Shown here piece after piece: positions 30,826-39,801 of a stretch of DNA of 41,635 bases (its first letter is position 1; the number at the start of each line of letters is the position of its first letter). This stretch comes from Clostridia bacterium (GTDB lineage: Bacteria; Bacillota; Clostridia; Oscillospirales; Acutalibacteraceae): contig JAKSQO010000025.1 of NCBI GenBank assembly GCA_024404095.1, positions 1 through 41,635 on the forward strand, given 5' to 3'. A model generated the notes under the pieces. It ran no database searches. It saw only the letters and a list, made by a program, of their open reading frames with translations, and was not told the DNA's origin. The position numbers were made by a program, and so were the translations under genes.

Positions 30826-30946
30826 TAGAAAAACAACTAATTAAAAATTTAACAATATATTTTAGCTTCATATAACCAAACAATTAAACGTACACTTTAC
30901 TTTGTATAAATTGTATCTTTTTTTATAAGTTTTGGAATAAAATATG

Positions 30947-30975
30947 TTGAATTTTCAGATATTTTATGTTAGAAT
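30947..30975 (+). promoter_or_regulatory. Promoter of cassette B
   Basis: TTGAAT (30947-30952) and TAGAAT (30970-30975), 17 bases apart, lie 56 bases before the zinc-ribbon gene. Confidence 0.65.
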
Positions 30976-30987
30976 ACTAATTACACT

Positions 30988-31011
30988 TTGCAAACCTGTT
31001 TGTGTTTGCAA
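30988..31011 (+). promoter_or_regulatory. Inverted repeat at the cassette B transcript start
   Basis: TTGCAAAC and GTTTGCAA, separated by eight bases, lie just downstream of the predicted transcription start (about 30982). It could be an operator or an mRNA hairpin. Cassette A has no such element. Confidence 0.4.
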
Positions 31012-31031
31012 GAAAAGAGGAGGATGATTTA

Positions 31032-31904
31032 ATGGCAAACTGTCCGAAATGCGGCAGACATCTGAAAATAACAGATTGGAAACAGTACTGTCCGGATTGC
31101 GGAGCGAATATTTTTGTTTATAACCAGCAGGAACGTCTTATGCAGGAAGCTGATATAGCTGAGGTTCAATACTATCATTTTCAGAAGAGAATTGATAGAA
31201 TAAAAGCTTCTTTTATCGGCTCAAAGCTTGCGATTGTAAGAATTTTTACATCAATTCTTCCGGTTGCGGCAATTTTTCTTCCGCTTATCAAAGCGAAGAT
31301 TGCAGAACCGTTCAAGCCGTTTGACGGCGGAATGAGTCTTATTGATATTATCAATAATATTGAAGGGCTGACAGGTGACGGTATTCCGACTATGCTCGGT
31401 GAAGAAAAAACGGCAGGTATTGCCCTGACAGCTTCAATCGGTTTGTTCGCGGTTTCGTTGCTTGCGCTGGTTTTACATTTTATTCTGCTCACACTTTCCT
31501 GTTCTCCGAAAGGAAAACAGAGAAACAATGCAATGAATATAATTATTCTTGCAACAACAATCGGTTCGGCACTTGCGTTTATGCTTATGCCGAAAAATGC
31601 ATTTGTTGACGGAGCACTCGGCTTAGGTGCATATCTTTATATCGCGCTTCAGATTGTGAATGTTGTTATTGATACAATCACAATGAAGAAGGGTATTCCC
31701 GTTAATCACAAGCAGTGCTACTGCGGCGGTATTCCTATTGAAGAATACTTTGAAATGCAGAAAAAAGGTATGACAACTGAGGAAATTCGCGCAATTCAGT
31801 ACGAACGTCTTCAGGCTATTCAGAATGAGATTGAGGCTAAACTCAAGGCTGAAGAGGAAAAAAATGCTGAATCACAGAAAAAGGAGGTGACCGCAAATGG
31901 CTGA
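31032..31904 (+). CDS. Zinc-ribbon multi-spanning membrane protein, cassette B
   Basis: The 290-residue paralogue of the protein encoded at 4644 has the same plan. A zinc ribbon has Cys4, Cys7, Cys20 and Cys23 (CPKCGRHL, CPDC). An RIDRIKASFIGSKLAIVRI block matches the A copy, and about four membrane segments follow (roughly 68-86, 130-156, 168-186, 196-216). The conserved block HKQCYCGGIPIEEYF (about 226-240) carries one extra Cys, and a Glu/Lys-rich coiled-coil tail follows. The family is not one I can name. The ATG at 31032 has GGAGG nine bases upstream. The gene overlaps the next by eight bases. Confidence 0.8.
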   Translation: MANCPKCGRHLKITDWKQYCPDCGANIFVYNQQERLMQEADIAEVQYYHFQKRIDRIKASFIGSKLAIVRIFTSILPVAAIFLPLIKAKIAEPFKPFDGGMSLIDIINNIEGLTGDGIPTMLGEEKTAGIALTASIGLFAVSLLALVLHFILLTLSCSPKGKQRNNAMNIIILATTIGSALAFMLMPKNAFVDGALGLGAYLYIALQIVNVVIDTITMKKGIPVNHKQCYCGGIPIEEYFEMQKKGMTTEEIRAIQYERLQAIQNEIEAKLKAEEEKNAESQKKEVTANG

Positions 31905-33417
31905 TGAAGAAAAGGCCGGCCGTGACTTAGGCAATAACCAACAGGCGTATATGAACCGACTGTTCTGCACAACCAAAGAGCGTGTTTCCTATATCTTATA
32001 TACAGCTTTCGGTACAATGGGTACAGGCGACTATGAACCCGGCGGCGAAATTTGGGTTAACAAGATTTATAATATCAGTCCTTTCAAGCTTGCCAAGGCA
32101 CAGGTCGGACTTTCAATTTATGATATGATAAATGACCCGCTTACAGCCGCTATTGTTGATAACATGAGAACCCGTTGGGGTAAGTTCAAGCCGTTCCAGT
32201 GGCTTTCTATTATTCCCGCAATTCTTCTCGGTATTTTTGTTATCACACTTCCTTCGCTTTCAACATCACTTGCATGGACGGAAGCTCAGAAGCTTACTTA
32301 TTACTTGATATACCTATATGTCAATGAAACGGTTAACGCTTTCTTCGGCGGAGGCGGACACATAAAGAATGTTTTTACGCCCAATCCGAACGAGCGAACC
32401 TCGCTGCTTGTTAGTGCAAACTTTGTCGGCGACCTTATGAAGAAGCTTCCCAGTCAGATTATGGATATTCTCTGGGACCTTATCAACAACGATGTTCTTA
32501 AAATTTCAAAGGTTAAATTCGTTGTCAGAGGTAAGCTGATTGTCTGGACTCTTGCAATGATTCCGACAGTTCTCTGGTATATAAACAGCCGTGAGCGTGT
32601 TGCTCAGTCTGAGAAACCGCCGCAGCCCGTTAAAGGACTTCTTTCGGTGTTCAGAAACAGACCTCTTATTGTTTATACCCTGAGCGGACTTATCGATGAT
32701 ATCACACTCGGAAGCGGCGGTTCACTGTATTACTCTGATGTTCTTAAGTTTAAGACTATGACAACAATTGCGGGTATTCCGGGCTCACCGATTTCCTACG
32801 CAAGCTACGGCTTTGTTACGAAGTTCAGAAAAATGTTCTCTACAAAGACACTCTGGTTCCTGACAAGAGGTACTACTTTCTTCCGAGAGACATCTTTCTT
32901 CCTTGTCGGACTTATAGGCGGCAGAGACAAAGGCTGGTATCAGAAGAAGCTTCCGATGTCGCTTACATTTGCGTTCGGCAACTGTCTTGAAATGGCATTC
33001 TATGCTACAAGAAATGTTATCGGAACTGAAATCAACTATGAGGTTCTTGACTACAGTGAGTGGAAGGAAGGCTACCGTGTTGAGGCAACTGTTGAAATGA
33101 TGAAGGGATATTTCACCAAGGTACAGAAAATGATTATCAACGTTATCAACGGTTCTCTTCTTGAAAACTGGGTTGAGTATAAGGGCGGCGAAGGCTCAGT
33201 TCAGACACAGCAGGCTAAGTACCGTCTGTTCGTAACAGCTTTCGGTCCCAAGCTTATATTTGATGCACTCTGCTTTATCCCGATGCTGTTCTACAACATT
33301 GATAAGAGCACACGTGAAAGAATGTATCTTGACCTTGAATATACACGTTCGGCAAGAGCAAACTCAGAGCTTCTTAAAGATGATGACGGCGCAAAGCCCG
33401 AATCTGTAAACGAGTAA
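31897..33417 (+). CDS. GPH-type MFS transporter, cassette B
   Basis: The 506-residue membrane protein is a paralogue of the transporter at 5488. The GPH signature is more canonical here: YDMINDPLTAAIVDN then MRTRWGKFKPF at about 75-100, retaining the Asp-x-x-Asn-Asp-Pro that is typical of cation-coupled members. Shared blocks include EWKEGYRVEATVEM and the ending FYNIDKSTRERMYLDLEYTR. It starts inside the zinc-ribbon gene (eight-base overlap) behind GGAGGTG, so the pair is made in step. The substrate is unknown. A terminator-like hairpin follows. Confidence 0.85.
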   Translation: MADEEKAGRDLGNNQQAYMNRLFCTTKERVSYILYTAFGTMGTGDYEPGGEIWVNKIYNISPFKLAKAQVGLSIYDMINDPLTAAIVDNMRTRWGKFKPFQWLSIIPAILLGIFVITLPSLSTSLAWTEAQKLTYYLIYLYVNETVNAFFGGGGHIKNVFTPNPNERTSLLVSANFVGDLMKKLPSQIMDILWDLINNDVLKISKVKFVVRGKLIVWTLAMIPTVLWYINSRERVAQSEKPPQPVKGLLSVFRNRPLIVYTLSGLIDDITLGSGGSLYYSDVLKFKTMTTIAGIPGSPISYASYGFVTKFRKMFSTKTLWFLTRGTTFFRETSFFLVGLIGGRDKGWYQKKLPMSLTFAFGNCLEMAFYATRNVIGTEINYEVLDYSEWKEGYRVEATVEMMKGYFTKVQKMIINVINGSLLENWVEYKGGEGSVQTQQAKYRLFVTAFGPKLIFDALCFIPMLFYNIDKSTRERMYLDLEYTRSARANSELLKDDDGAKPESVNE

Positions 33418-33422
33418 TATTA

Positions 33423-33460
33423 CAATAAACTGATTCTGTTTTTTCGGAATCAGTTTATTG
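33423..33460 (+). terminator. Hairpin downstream of cassette B
   Basis: A perfect 14-bp stem (CAATAAACTGATTC with GAATCAGTTTATTG) lies a few bases after the stop codon. The tail is TTGC, so it is a weak terminator by the usual rule but a strong hairpin. Confidence 0.6.
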
Positions 33461-33463
33461 TTG

Positions 33464-33494
33464 CAAAAAAATACTCCCGACGGAAAGTCGAGAG
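33464..33494 (-). terminator. Terminator of the nucleotide-sugar dehydrogenase gene
   Basis: On the minus strand ACTCTCGAC pairs with GTCGGGAGT (one mismatch), followed by ATTTTTTT. Confidence 0.8.
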
Positions 33495-33508
33495 TAAAGA
33501 TATTTAGA

Positions 33509-34810
33509 TTACAGCCTCCAATAGCTGAAGCCTTTTTCTTTCAATTCAGAGAGTTTGAATAAGCCTTTTACATCAATGAATACCTTCTTTTCGTCAGGCA
33601 TTTTTCGGAAAAGCTTGCCATATTCATCAAGAGTGAGCTTTTTGAATTCATCATGAGCAACCGCGAGAATTATGCAGTCAAGATCTTTCAGCTCATCCAT
33701 ATCTATAAGGTCGATATCGTAATCGCGCTTCACATCGTCCGCGTTTGCGCAGGGGTCGGTAACAAGTGCGTTGATGCCGTATTCCTTAAGACAGTCAACA
33801 ATCTCTACAACCTTAGAGTTACGTGTATCGAGGCAGTTTTCCTTGAAGGTGATGCCCATAATCGCAACCTTTGCATTCGCGGGAGCCATGCCGACCTGAA
33901 CCATCTTTTTTATTGCGGCCTCGGCAACGTATGCTGCCATTCCGTCATTTACCATTCTGCCGTTGAGAACAATGCGGCTGTGGTAGCCGAGCTTTTCAGC
34001 TTCATATGTGAAGTAGTAGGGATCAACGGCAATGCAATGACCGCCGACAAGACCCGGACGGAAACCGAGTGCGTTCCATTTTGTGTTCATGCCGTCAACA
34101 ACCTCGTTGGTGTCAATGCCCATGCGGTCAAATACCATTGAAAGCTCGTTCATGAATGCAATGTTTATATCACGCTGGCTGTTTTCGACAACCTTGATTG
34201 CTTCAGCGGTTTTAATGCTTGAAACAGGATATGTGCCGACCTTTATAACCGCATCATACACTTCCTTGATTATCTTAAGAGCTTCCTCATCACATCCCGA
34301 AACAATCTTTCTGATGTTTTCAAGCCTGTGAACCTTATCACCGGGATTGATACGCTCGGGGGAGTAACCGATTTTAAAATCAGCTCCGCACTCAAAGCCT
34401 GACATCTCTTCAAGAATCGGGATGCAGACATCTTCGGTAACACCGGGATAAACTGTAGATTCATACACGGCTATTGAACCCTTTTTCATATTCTGACCGA
34501 GAATTTCCGAGGCTTTTATAACAGGAGTAAGCTCGGGTGTATGGTCAGGGCTTACAGGTGTGGGAACTGCGATTATATGAAAATCGGCACGTCTTAACTG
34601 TGACGGGTCATCCGTAAAAAGAATGGTTGTATTTTTAACTGCATCGTTCCCGACCTCATTTGTGGGGTCGATACCGTTTTTATAAAGCTCGATTTTACTG
34701 CTGTTAAGGTCAAAGCCGATAACCTCAAAGCCCTCTTTTGCAAAAGCAACGGCGAGGGGAAGACCGACATAACCAAGACCGATAACAGAAAGGATTCTTT
34801 TATTTTCCAT
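33509..34810 (-). CDS. Nucleotide-sugar 6-dehydrogenase (UDP-HexNAc type, TviB/WbpO-like)
   Basis: The 433-residue enzyme oxidises the C6 hydroxyl of a UDP-sugar to a carboxylate in two NAD-dependent steps, giving a uronic acid for surface polysaccharide. The NAD-binding motif is VIGLGYVGLPLAVAFAKEG near the start. ESTVYPGVTED and GYSPERINPGDKVH are typical of the UDP-HexNAc dehydrogenase branch rather than UDP-glucose dehydrogenase. The catalytic Cys is in GGHCIAVDPYY. The ATG at 34810 places the Rossmann motif at the N-terminus; its ribosome binding site is weak (AAGAAAG). It has its own promoter and terminator and no glycan genes next to it, so the polysaccharide locus must lie elsewhere. 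Confidence 0.88.
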   Translation of the reverse strand: MENKRILSVIGLGYVGLPLAVAFAKEGFEVIGFDLNSSKIELYKNGIDPTNEVGNDAVKNTTILFTDDPSQLRRADFHIIAVPTPVSPDHTPELTPVIKASEILGQNMKKGSIAVYESTVYPGVTEDVCIPILEEMSGFECGADFKIGYSPERINPGDKVHRLENIRKIVSGCDEEALKIIKEVYDAVIKVGTYPVSSIKTAEAIKVVENSQRDINIAFMNELSMVFDRMGIDTNEVVDGMNTKWNALGFRPGLVGGHCIAVDPYYFTYEAEKLGYHSRIVLNGRMVNDGMAAYVAEAAIKKMVQVGMAPANAKVAIMGITFKENCLDTRNSKVVEIVDCLKEYGINALVTDPCANADDVKRDYDIDLIDMDELKDLDCIILAVAHDEFKKLTLDEYGKLFRKMPDEKKVFIDVKGLFKLSELKEKGFSYWRL

Positions 34811-34874
34811 AGCTAAACATTCTTTCTTTTTGAGAATTTTATTCAAGGTCATACTTACACTTATAATCTTTATA

Positions 34875-34903
34875 ATTATATAGCAAATGGTCAATTCTGT
34901 CAA
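34875..34903 (-). promoter_or_regulatory. Promoter of the nucleotide-sugar dehydrogenase gene
   Basis: On the minus strand TTGACA (34898-34903) and TATAAT (34875-34880), both perfect, are 17 bases apart. Confidence 0.82.
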
Positions 34904-35034
34904 CAATTCTGTTGGCATACATTCAAAAGTGAGCAAAATAAAGAAAAACAACGAAAAAAAGAGAAAATCAGAGCAATAATGAGCTGATTTACTTTAAATA
35001 ATAGATTGAAATTAAATTTGACCTTTCCTGACTA

Positions 35035-35063
35035 TTGACGAAAGGTCAAAGAAGGTCTATAAT
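35035..35063 (+). promoter_or_regulatory. ctsR operon promoter
   Basis: TTGACG (35035-35040) and TATAAT (35058-35063) have a 17-base spacer. The spacer itself contains a CtsR half-site array, so repressor binding would cover the promoter. Confidence 0.85.
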
Positions 35064-35091
35064 ACACGCAGAAAGGTCAAAGAAAGTCAAA
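35044..35091 (+). promoter_or_regulatory. CtsR operators
   Basis: The site at 35075-35091 (GGTCAAA-GAA-AGTCAAA) is a perfect match to the CtsR heptad direct repeat RGTCAAA-NAN-RGTCAAA. A second, degenerate site (GGTCAAA-GAA-GGTCTAT) lies at 35044-35060 inside the promoter. A third possible copy in the opposite orientation is at 35017-35033. This is autoregulation of the ctsR operon. Confidence 0.88.
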
Positions 35092-35111
35092 GTCAAAAAG
35101 GGGATGATGAT

Positions 35112-35561
35112 ATGAGTATGAGCAATATCATAGCGAATATGATACTTGAAATGCTCAGCGACGGCGGTGAAACTGAAATTCAGCGCAACGAGCTTGCGCA
35201 GACGCTCGGATGTGTGCCGAGTCAGATTAACTACGTCATATCTTCACGCTTTACTCCCGAGCAGGGATATATAGTAGAAAGCAGGCGGGGCGGCGGAGGA
35301 TATATCCGCATCGCACGAGTGAAATATGACAAGTCGGCAATGCTGATGCACGTTGTCAATACGATCGGCAACGCGATTGATGAGGCAACCTGCAGGGCGC
35401 ATATCTACAATCTGAATTATCAGGATATACTTTCAGCCGATGCGTCAAAGCTTATGCTTGCGGCGATTGACGACAGGTGCTTCCGTGAAGTTCCTGCCGA
35501 GCTGAAAGACAAGGTACGCGCGGCGATATTCAAACAGATGTTACTTGTAAATACTAAATAA
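35112..35561 (+). CDS. ctsR: Class III heat-shock repressor CtsR
   Basis: The 149-residue repressor has an N-terminal winged helix (SNIIANMILEML; LAQTLGCVPSQINYVISSRF as the recognition part) and the Gly-rich wing ESRRGGGGYIRIARV. The C-terminal part is the dimer domain, which responds to heat. It blocks its own operon through the adjacent operators and is inactivated or degraded under stress with McsB and Clp. It is followed by mcsA after about 30 bases. Confidence 0.95.
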   Translation: MSMSNIIANMILEMLSDGGETEIQRNELAQTLGCVPSQINYVISSRFTPEQGYIVESRRGGGGYIRIARVKYDKSAMLMHVVNTIGNAIDEATCRAHIYNLNYQDILSADASKLMLAAIDDRCFREVPAELKDKVRAAIFKQMLLVNTK

Positions 35562-35592
35562 ACTTACAGTTATATATGAAAGGGTGATTTAT

Positions 35593-36099
35593 ATGTTGTG
35601 TCAGAATTGCGGAAAGAAAGAAGCAACAACTCACATCAAGCAGGTTATAAACGGCGAGACAGCCGAATCACATCTCTGCGCTTCGTGCGCCGAGCATCTC
35701 GGATATGTCGATATGTTCTCAGGCTTCGGCTTCAACCTCGATGATTTCTTCGGCGGACTTCTCGGCGAGAGTGTTCCGATGCTCGGGGGAGAAAGAGAAG
35801 AAAAATGTCCCAAGTGCGGATACACATTCTCAGATATTGTAAAGAGCGGCAGACTCGGCTGTGCCGATTGTTACCGAAAGTTTTACGACAGACTTCTGCC
35901 GTCTTTGCAGAGAATACACGGTAAGATAAAGCACACGGGTAAACAGGCTATGGTGGTTCACACAAGCACAGAGCCGAAAATCAATCCCGTTGCAAAGCTC
36001 AAAGAGGATATGCAGAAAGCGATTGAAGAACAGAATTTTGAACAGGCGGCAGTGTTAAGAGACCGCATAAAAGAAATGGAGGCGGGCAACAATGAATAA
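35593..36099 (+). CDS. mcsA: McsA, activator of the arginine kinase
   Basis: The 168-residue protein has two zinc-binding modules (CQNCGKKE with CASCAEH; CPKCGYTF with CADCYRKF) and a C-terminal UVR motif (KEDMQKAIEEQNFEQAAVL, then RDRIKEME). It activates McsB and delivers it to ClpC. The ATG at 35593 is chosen with GGGTG six bases upstream; a GTG three codons upstream overlaps that site. It overlaps mcsB by eight bases. Confidence 0.93.
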   Translation: MLCQNCGKKEATTHIKQVINGETAESHLCASCAEHLGYVDMFSGFGFNLDDFFGGLLGESVPMLGGEREEKCPKCGYTFSDIVKSGRLGCADCYRKFYDRLLPSLQRIHGKIKHTGKQAMVVHTSTEPKINPVAKLKEDMQKAIEEQNFEQAAVLRDRIKEMEAGNNE

Positions 36100-37102
36100 G
36101 TGGTACGTTGAAAACGGCGAACAGGGCGATATAGTAATCAGCACCCGTGTCCGCCTTGCGAGAAACCTTGAGGATTATCCCTTCCCGTGCCGACTAACCG
36201 TCAAGGGCAAGGAGGCTGTCTGTGAGGAGATAAAAAACGTAATCCTTGAAAACGATACGTGGGGCTTCAGCTATGCTAAGATGAAGGACTTCACACGAGC
36301 ACAGGCTGTATCTCTTGCCGAAAGACATCTTATCAGCCCCGAATTTGCTTCTGACAGGGCAGGCAGAGCGCTGATGCTGACGGATGATGAAGCCGTAAGC
36401 ATAATGCTCTGCGAGGAAGACCACATCAGACTTCAGGTTATGATGGCAGGTCTTGCACTTAAGGAAGCCTACACAGTTGCGGATAAGATTGATAACATTA
36501 TCGGCTCAAAGCTCAACTACGCATACGACAACCGTATCGGCTATCTTACCCAGTGCCCGACAAACCTCGGCACGGCAATGAGAGCCTCCGTAATGCTTCA
36601 TCTGCCTGCGCTCACGCGCTGCGGACAGATAGGTAAGCTTGCTTCAACCGTATCAAAGCTCGGACTTACAATCAGAGGAGCATACGGCGAGGGCTCAAGC
36701 CCGAGAGGTGATATCTATCAGCTCAGTAATCAGATAACACTCGGAATTTCCGAGGAATCAGCACTTAACAATTTACAGTCAATCACCTTGCAGTTAGTCG
36801 CTCAGGAGAGAGCGGCGGCTGAAAGACTTATCGAAAATCCTGTTGAAGAGGATAAAATCTTCCGTGCAAAGGGTATTCTTGAAAATGCAAGAGTGCTTAG
36901 CGGTGACGAGTTTATGGAGCTTGCATCGCTTCTGAGAATGGGAATTTCGTGCAAGGCCGTTGACTACGATATAACAAGGCTCAACGAGCTTGTTGTCAGG
37001 GTACAGCCTGCAACAATAAATGCCGCAGAGGAAAAGGAGCTTACCGCATCGCAGAGAGATATCCTGCGTGCAAAGTGGGTAAGGGAAGCACTTACGGTAT
37101 AA
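36092..37102 (+). CDS. mcsB: Protein-arginine kinase McsB
   Basis: The 336-residue ATP:guanido phosphotransferase phosphorylates arginines of misfolded proteins and of CtsR, marking them for ClpCP. Motifs are ISTRVRLARNLEDYPFP near the start, TQCPTNLGTAMRASVMLHLPAL, and RGAYGEGSSPRGDIYQLSNQ. The length fits the bacterial family. A GGAGG within the end of mcsA supports the start. A 132-base gap without an ORF separates it from clpC. The gap holds GAAGAGCTTC followed by TGCTTTTG, and an AT-rich stretch, possibly an internal processing or weak promoter region. Confidence 0.95.
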   Translation: MNKWYVENGEQGDIVISTRVRLARNLEDYPFPCRLTVKGKEAVCEEIKNVILENDTWGFSYAKMKDFTRAQAVSLAERHLISPEFASDRAGRALMLTDDEAVSIMLCEEDHIRLQVMMAGLALKEAYTVADKIDNIIGSKLNYAYDNRIGYLTQCPTNLGTAMRASVMLHLPALTRCGQIGKLASTVSKLGLTIRGAYGEGSSPRGDIYQLSNQITLGISEESALNNLQSITLQLVAQERAAAERLIENPVEEDKIFRAKGILENARVLSGDEFMELASLLRMGISCKAVDYDITRLNELVVRVQPATINAAEEKELTASQRDILRAKWVREALTV

Positions 37103-37234
37103 AAGGAGAGAAACAGCGCCTCAGCTGACGGCAGGGGTTCTTCTCAGTCGGACGTTGAGCTGTTGCGGCGGTGAAGAGCTTCTGCTTTTGTTATATAAAA
37201 ATGAAAATAGATTTATATAAAAGGGAGAGATAAT

Positions 37235-39688
37235 ATGTATAAATTCACAGGCTTCACACAGAAAGCAAATCAGGCACTTAATGCCGCTGTCGAGTATGCC
37301 GAAAATCTCGGTCATACCTATATCGGAAGCGAACATCTGCTTATGGGACTTCTGGATATTGACGGCAGTGTGGCACAGACTGTTCTCGGTGCAAAGGGAA
37401 TAACGCTGAATAAGGTGGAGGGTGCTGTACGTTCAAGCATCGGCATCGGAACGCCGACAGTTCTTTCTCCGAACGATTTTACACCGAGAAGCAAGAATAT
37501 AATTGAAACAGCCGTTTCGGCGGCAAGGAGCATCGGCACGGGCTATGTCGGAACGGAGCATCTGCTCATAGCAATTCTGCGTGACGAGAGCTGCTTTGCG
37601 ATGAATATCATTGAACAGCTCGGTGCGTCGTCAGCAGAGCTTGCCGAGGAGCTGTCACGCTCAATGGCAGGTGCTTCTGGTCAGCAGAATCAGAAGGGCG
37701 GTGCGGCTCAGAAGAAAAAGGCAGAGACACCAACTCTTGACCAGTTCGGCAGAGATCTGACCGCTGTTGCAAAGCAGGGCAAGATTGACCCTGTTATCGG
37801 CAGACAGAAGGAGATTGAACGTGTAATTCAGATTCTCAGCCGCCGCACAAAGAACAATCCGTGCCTTATCGGTGAACCGGGTGTCGGCAAAACCGCTATT
37901 GCTGAGGGACTTGCGCTGAAAATCGCATCGGGCGAGGTTCCCGAGCTGCTCAGAGATAAGCGCATCGTTTCACTTGACCTGACAGGAATGGTTGCAGGGA
38001 CAAAGTACCGCGGCGACTTTGAGGAGAGAATCAAGGCGGCGATTGACGAGGTTGCAAAGGACGGCAACACAATTCTCTTTATAGATGAGGTTCATACTCT
38101 TATCGGCGCAGGCTCAGCCGAGGGTGCGGTTGATGCGGCGAATATCCTCAAGCCTGCCCTTGCAAGAGGAGAAATGCAGGTTATCGGCGCAACAACGCTT
38201 GAGGAATACCGCAAAAATATAGAAAAGGACTCAGCTCTTGAAAGACGTTTTCAGTCCGTCATTGTCGGTGAACCCTCACCCGAGGAGGCTGTTGAAATCC
38301 TTAAGGGCTTAAGAGATAAATATGAGGCTCACCACAAGGTTAGAATCACGGACGAAGCAATTGAAGCGGCGGTCAGAATGTCGTCCAGATACATCGGTGA
38401 CCGTTTCCTGCCGGATAAGGCTATTGACCTTGTTGACGAAGCGGCTTCAAAGGTCAGACTTCGCGCCTACACTCCGCCCGAGGAAATCCGCGAGCTTGAA
38501 GAAAAAATCAAGCGTATAAACGCAGAAAAGACTAACGCTGTCAACAAGCAGGATTTTGAGCGTGCGGCAACGCTCCGTGACGAGGAAAAGGAAGCTCAGA
38601 AGCAGATGAATACCCTCAAGGACGGCTGGAAAAAGCAGAATACCGAAACAAACGGCGAGGTAACTCCCGATGAGATTGCCGCAATTGTTTCCGAGTGGAC
38701 GCACATTCCCGTTGTTCAGCTTACGCAGGAGGAAAGTCAGAGACTTCTTCATATGGAGGAGGAGCTGCACCGTAGAATTGTCGGACAGGATAAGGCTGTT
38801 TCGGCTGTATCAAAGGCAATCCGCAGAGGCAGAGTAGGACTTAAGGATCCCAACAGACCCACAGGTTCATTCATTTTCCTCGGTCCGACAGGTGTCGGCA
38901 AAACCGAGCTTTGCAAAACTCTTGCCGCAAGTCTTTTCGGTGACGAGAACGCGATGATAAGAATGGATATGTCCGAATATATGGAAAAGCATACGGTGTC
39001 ACGTCTTGTCGGTTCACCTCCGGGCTATGTCGGCTATGACGAGGGCGGTCAGCTGACCGAAAAGGTTCGCCGTAAGCCATACAGTGTTGTACTTTTTGAT
39101 GAGATTGAAAAAGCTCATCCCGATGTATTCAATATGCTTCTTCAGATTCTTGATGACGGTGTGCTGACCGATTCACAGGGCAGAAAGGTCGACTTCAAGA
39201 ACTGCATTATCATTATGACCTCGAATGTCGGTGCGAATCTTATCAGCAATACCAATGCGGCGGCACTCGGCTTCAGCGGCTCTGATAACGGAGGCGTGAT
39301 GAGCAATTCTGAAATCCATAATGCGGTTATGGGCGAGCTGAAAAAGTGCTTCCGCCCCGAATTCCTTAACCGTGTGGATGATATCATTGTATTTGAACAG
39401 CTTAAAAAGGATGATATCAAGGAGATTGCAAGACGTATGCTTGCAACACTTACAAAGCGTGTTGCAGGAATGAATATTACTCTGAGCTTTGATGAAAGCT
39501 CGGTTGAACACATTGCCGACGCAGGCTTTGACCCTGTTTACGGTGCACGTCCGCTCAGAAGAGCAATTCAGTCGCAGATTGAGGATAAGCTCAGCGAGGA
39601 GATGCTCGAAGGCAGGGTAGTTGCTGACGGAAAGTACGTCTGCCGATACGAAAATGACGAATTTATAATAGAAAACACAAATAATTAA
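37235..39688 (+). CDS. clpC: ATP-dependent Clp protease ATPase ClpC
   Basis: The 817-residue Hsp100 unfoldase has two N-terminal Clp repeats ([40 protein letters not shown]), Walker A GEPGVGKT near 212 and Walker [12 protein letters not shown] middle domain with a UVR-like segment ([15 protein letters not shown]) marks it as ClpC, not ClpB. The second AAA domain has GPTGVGKT near 549 and [14 protein letters not shown]. The ClpP-docking tripeptide is LGF in AAALGFSGS. It is the last gene of the CtsR operon. No terminator is seen before the CIRCE promoter. Confidence 0.96.
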   Translation: MYKFTGFTQKANQALNAAVEYAENLGHTYIGSEHLLMGLLDIDGSVAQTVLGAKGITLNKVEGAVRSSIGIGTPTVLSPNDFTPRSKNIIETAVSAARSIGTGYVGTEHLLIAILRDESCFAMNIIEQLGASSAELAEELSRSMAGASGQQNQKGGAAQKKKAETPTLDQFGRDLTAVAKQGKIDPVIGRQKEIERVIQILSRRTKNNPCLIGEPGVGKTAIAEGLALKIASGEVPELLRDKRIVSLDLTGMVAGTKYRGDFEERIKAAIDEVAKDGNTILFIDEVHTLIGAGSAEGAVDAANILKPALARGEMQVIGATTLEEYRKNIEKDSALERRFQSVIVGEPSPEEAVEILKGLRDKYEAHHKVRITDEAIEAAVRMSSRYIGDRFLPDKAIDLVDEAASKVRLRAYTPPEEIRELEEKIKRINAEKTNAVNKQDFERAATLRDEEKEAQKQMNTLKDGWKKQNTETNGEVTPDEIAAIVSEWTHIPVVQLTQEESQRLLHMEEELHRRIVGQDKAVSAVSKAIRRGRVGLKDPNRPTGSFIFLGPTGVGKTELCKTLAASLFGDENAMIRMDMSEYMEKHTVSRLVGSPPGYVGYDEGGQLTEKVRRKPYSVVLFDEIEKAHPDVFNMLLQILDDGVLTDSQGRKVDFKNCIIIMTSNVGANLISNTNAAALGFSGSDNGGVMSNSEIHNAVMGELKKCFRPEFLNRVDDIIVFEQLKKDDIKEIARRMLATLTKRVAGMNITLSFDESSVEHIADAGFDPVYGARPLRRAIQSQIEDKLSEEMLEGRVVADGKYVCRYENDEFIIENTNN

Positions 39689-39710
39689 CATTTAATTCAC
39701 AATTAAACTG

Positions 39711-39739
39711 TTGACAAAATCAGGAAACAGATGTATATT
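39711..39739 (+). promoter_or_regulatory. hrcA operon promoter
   Basis: TTGACA (39711-39716) and TATATT (39734-39739) have a 17-base spacer, immediately before the CIRCE element. Confidence 0.85.
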
Positions 39740-39750
39740 AGTATCAAGAG

Positions 39751-39777
39751 TTAGCACTCTTACAAAAAGAGTGCTAA
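39751..39777 (+). promoter_or_regulatory. CIRCE operator (HrcA binding site)
   Basis: TTAGCACTC-N9-GAGTGCTAA is a perfect match to the CIRCE consensus, 24 bases before hrcA, around the predicted transcription start. Confidence 0.97.
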
Positions 39778-39801
39778 CGGTGCTAAAAAGAAGGTGAGGA
39801 A

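Noticed and set aside
37103..37234. Separate clpC promoter or small gene in the mcsB-clpC gap
   Set aside because: The AT-rich end has TATAAA-like words but no -35 at a good distance and no CtsR box. No open frame with a ribosome binding site is present.
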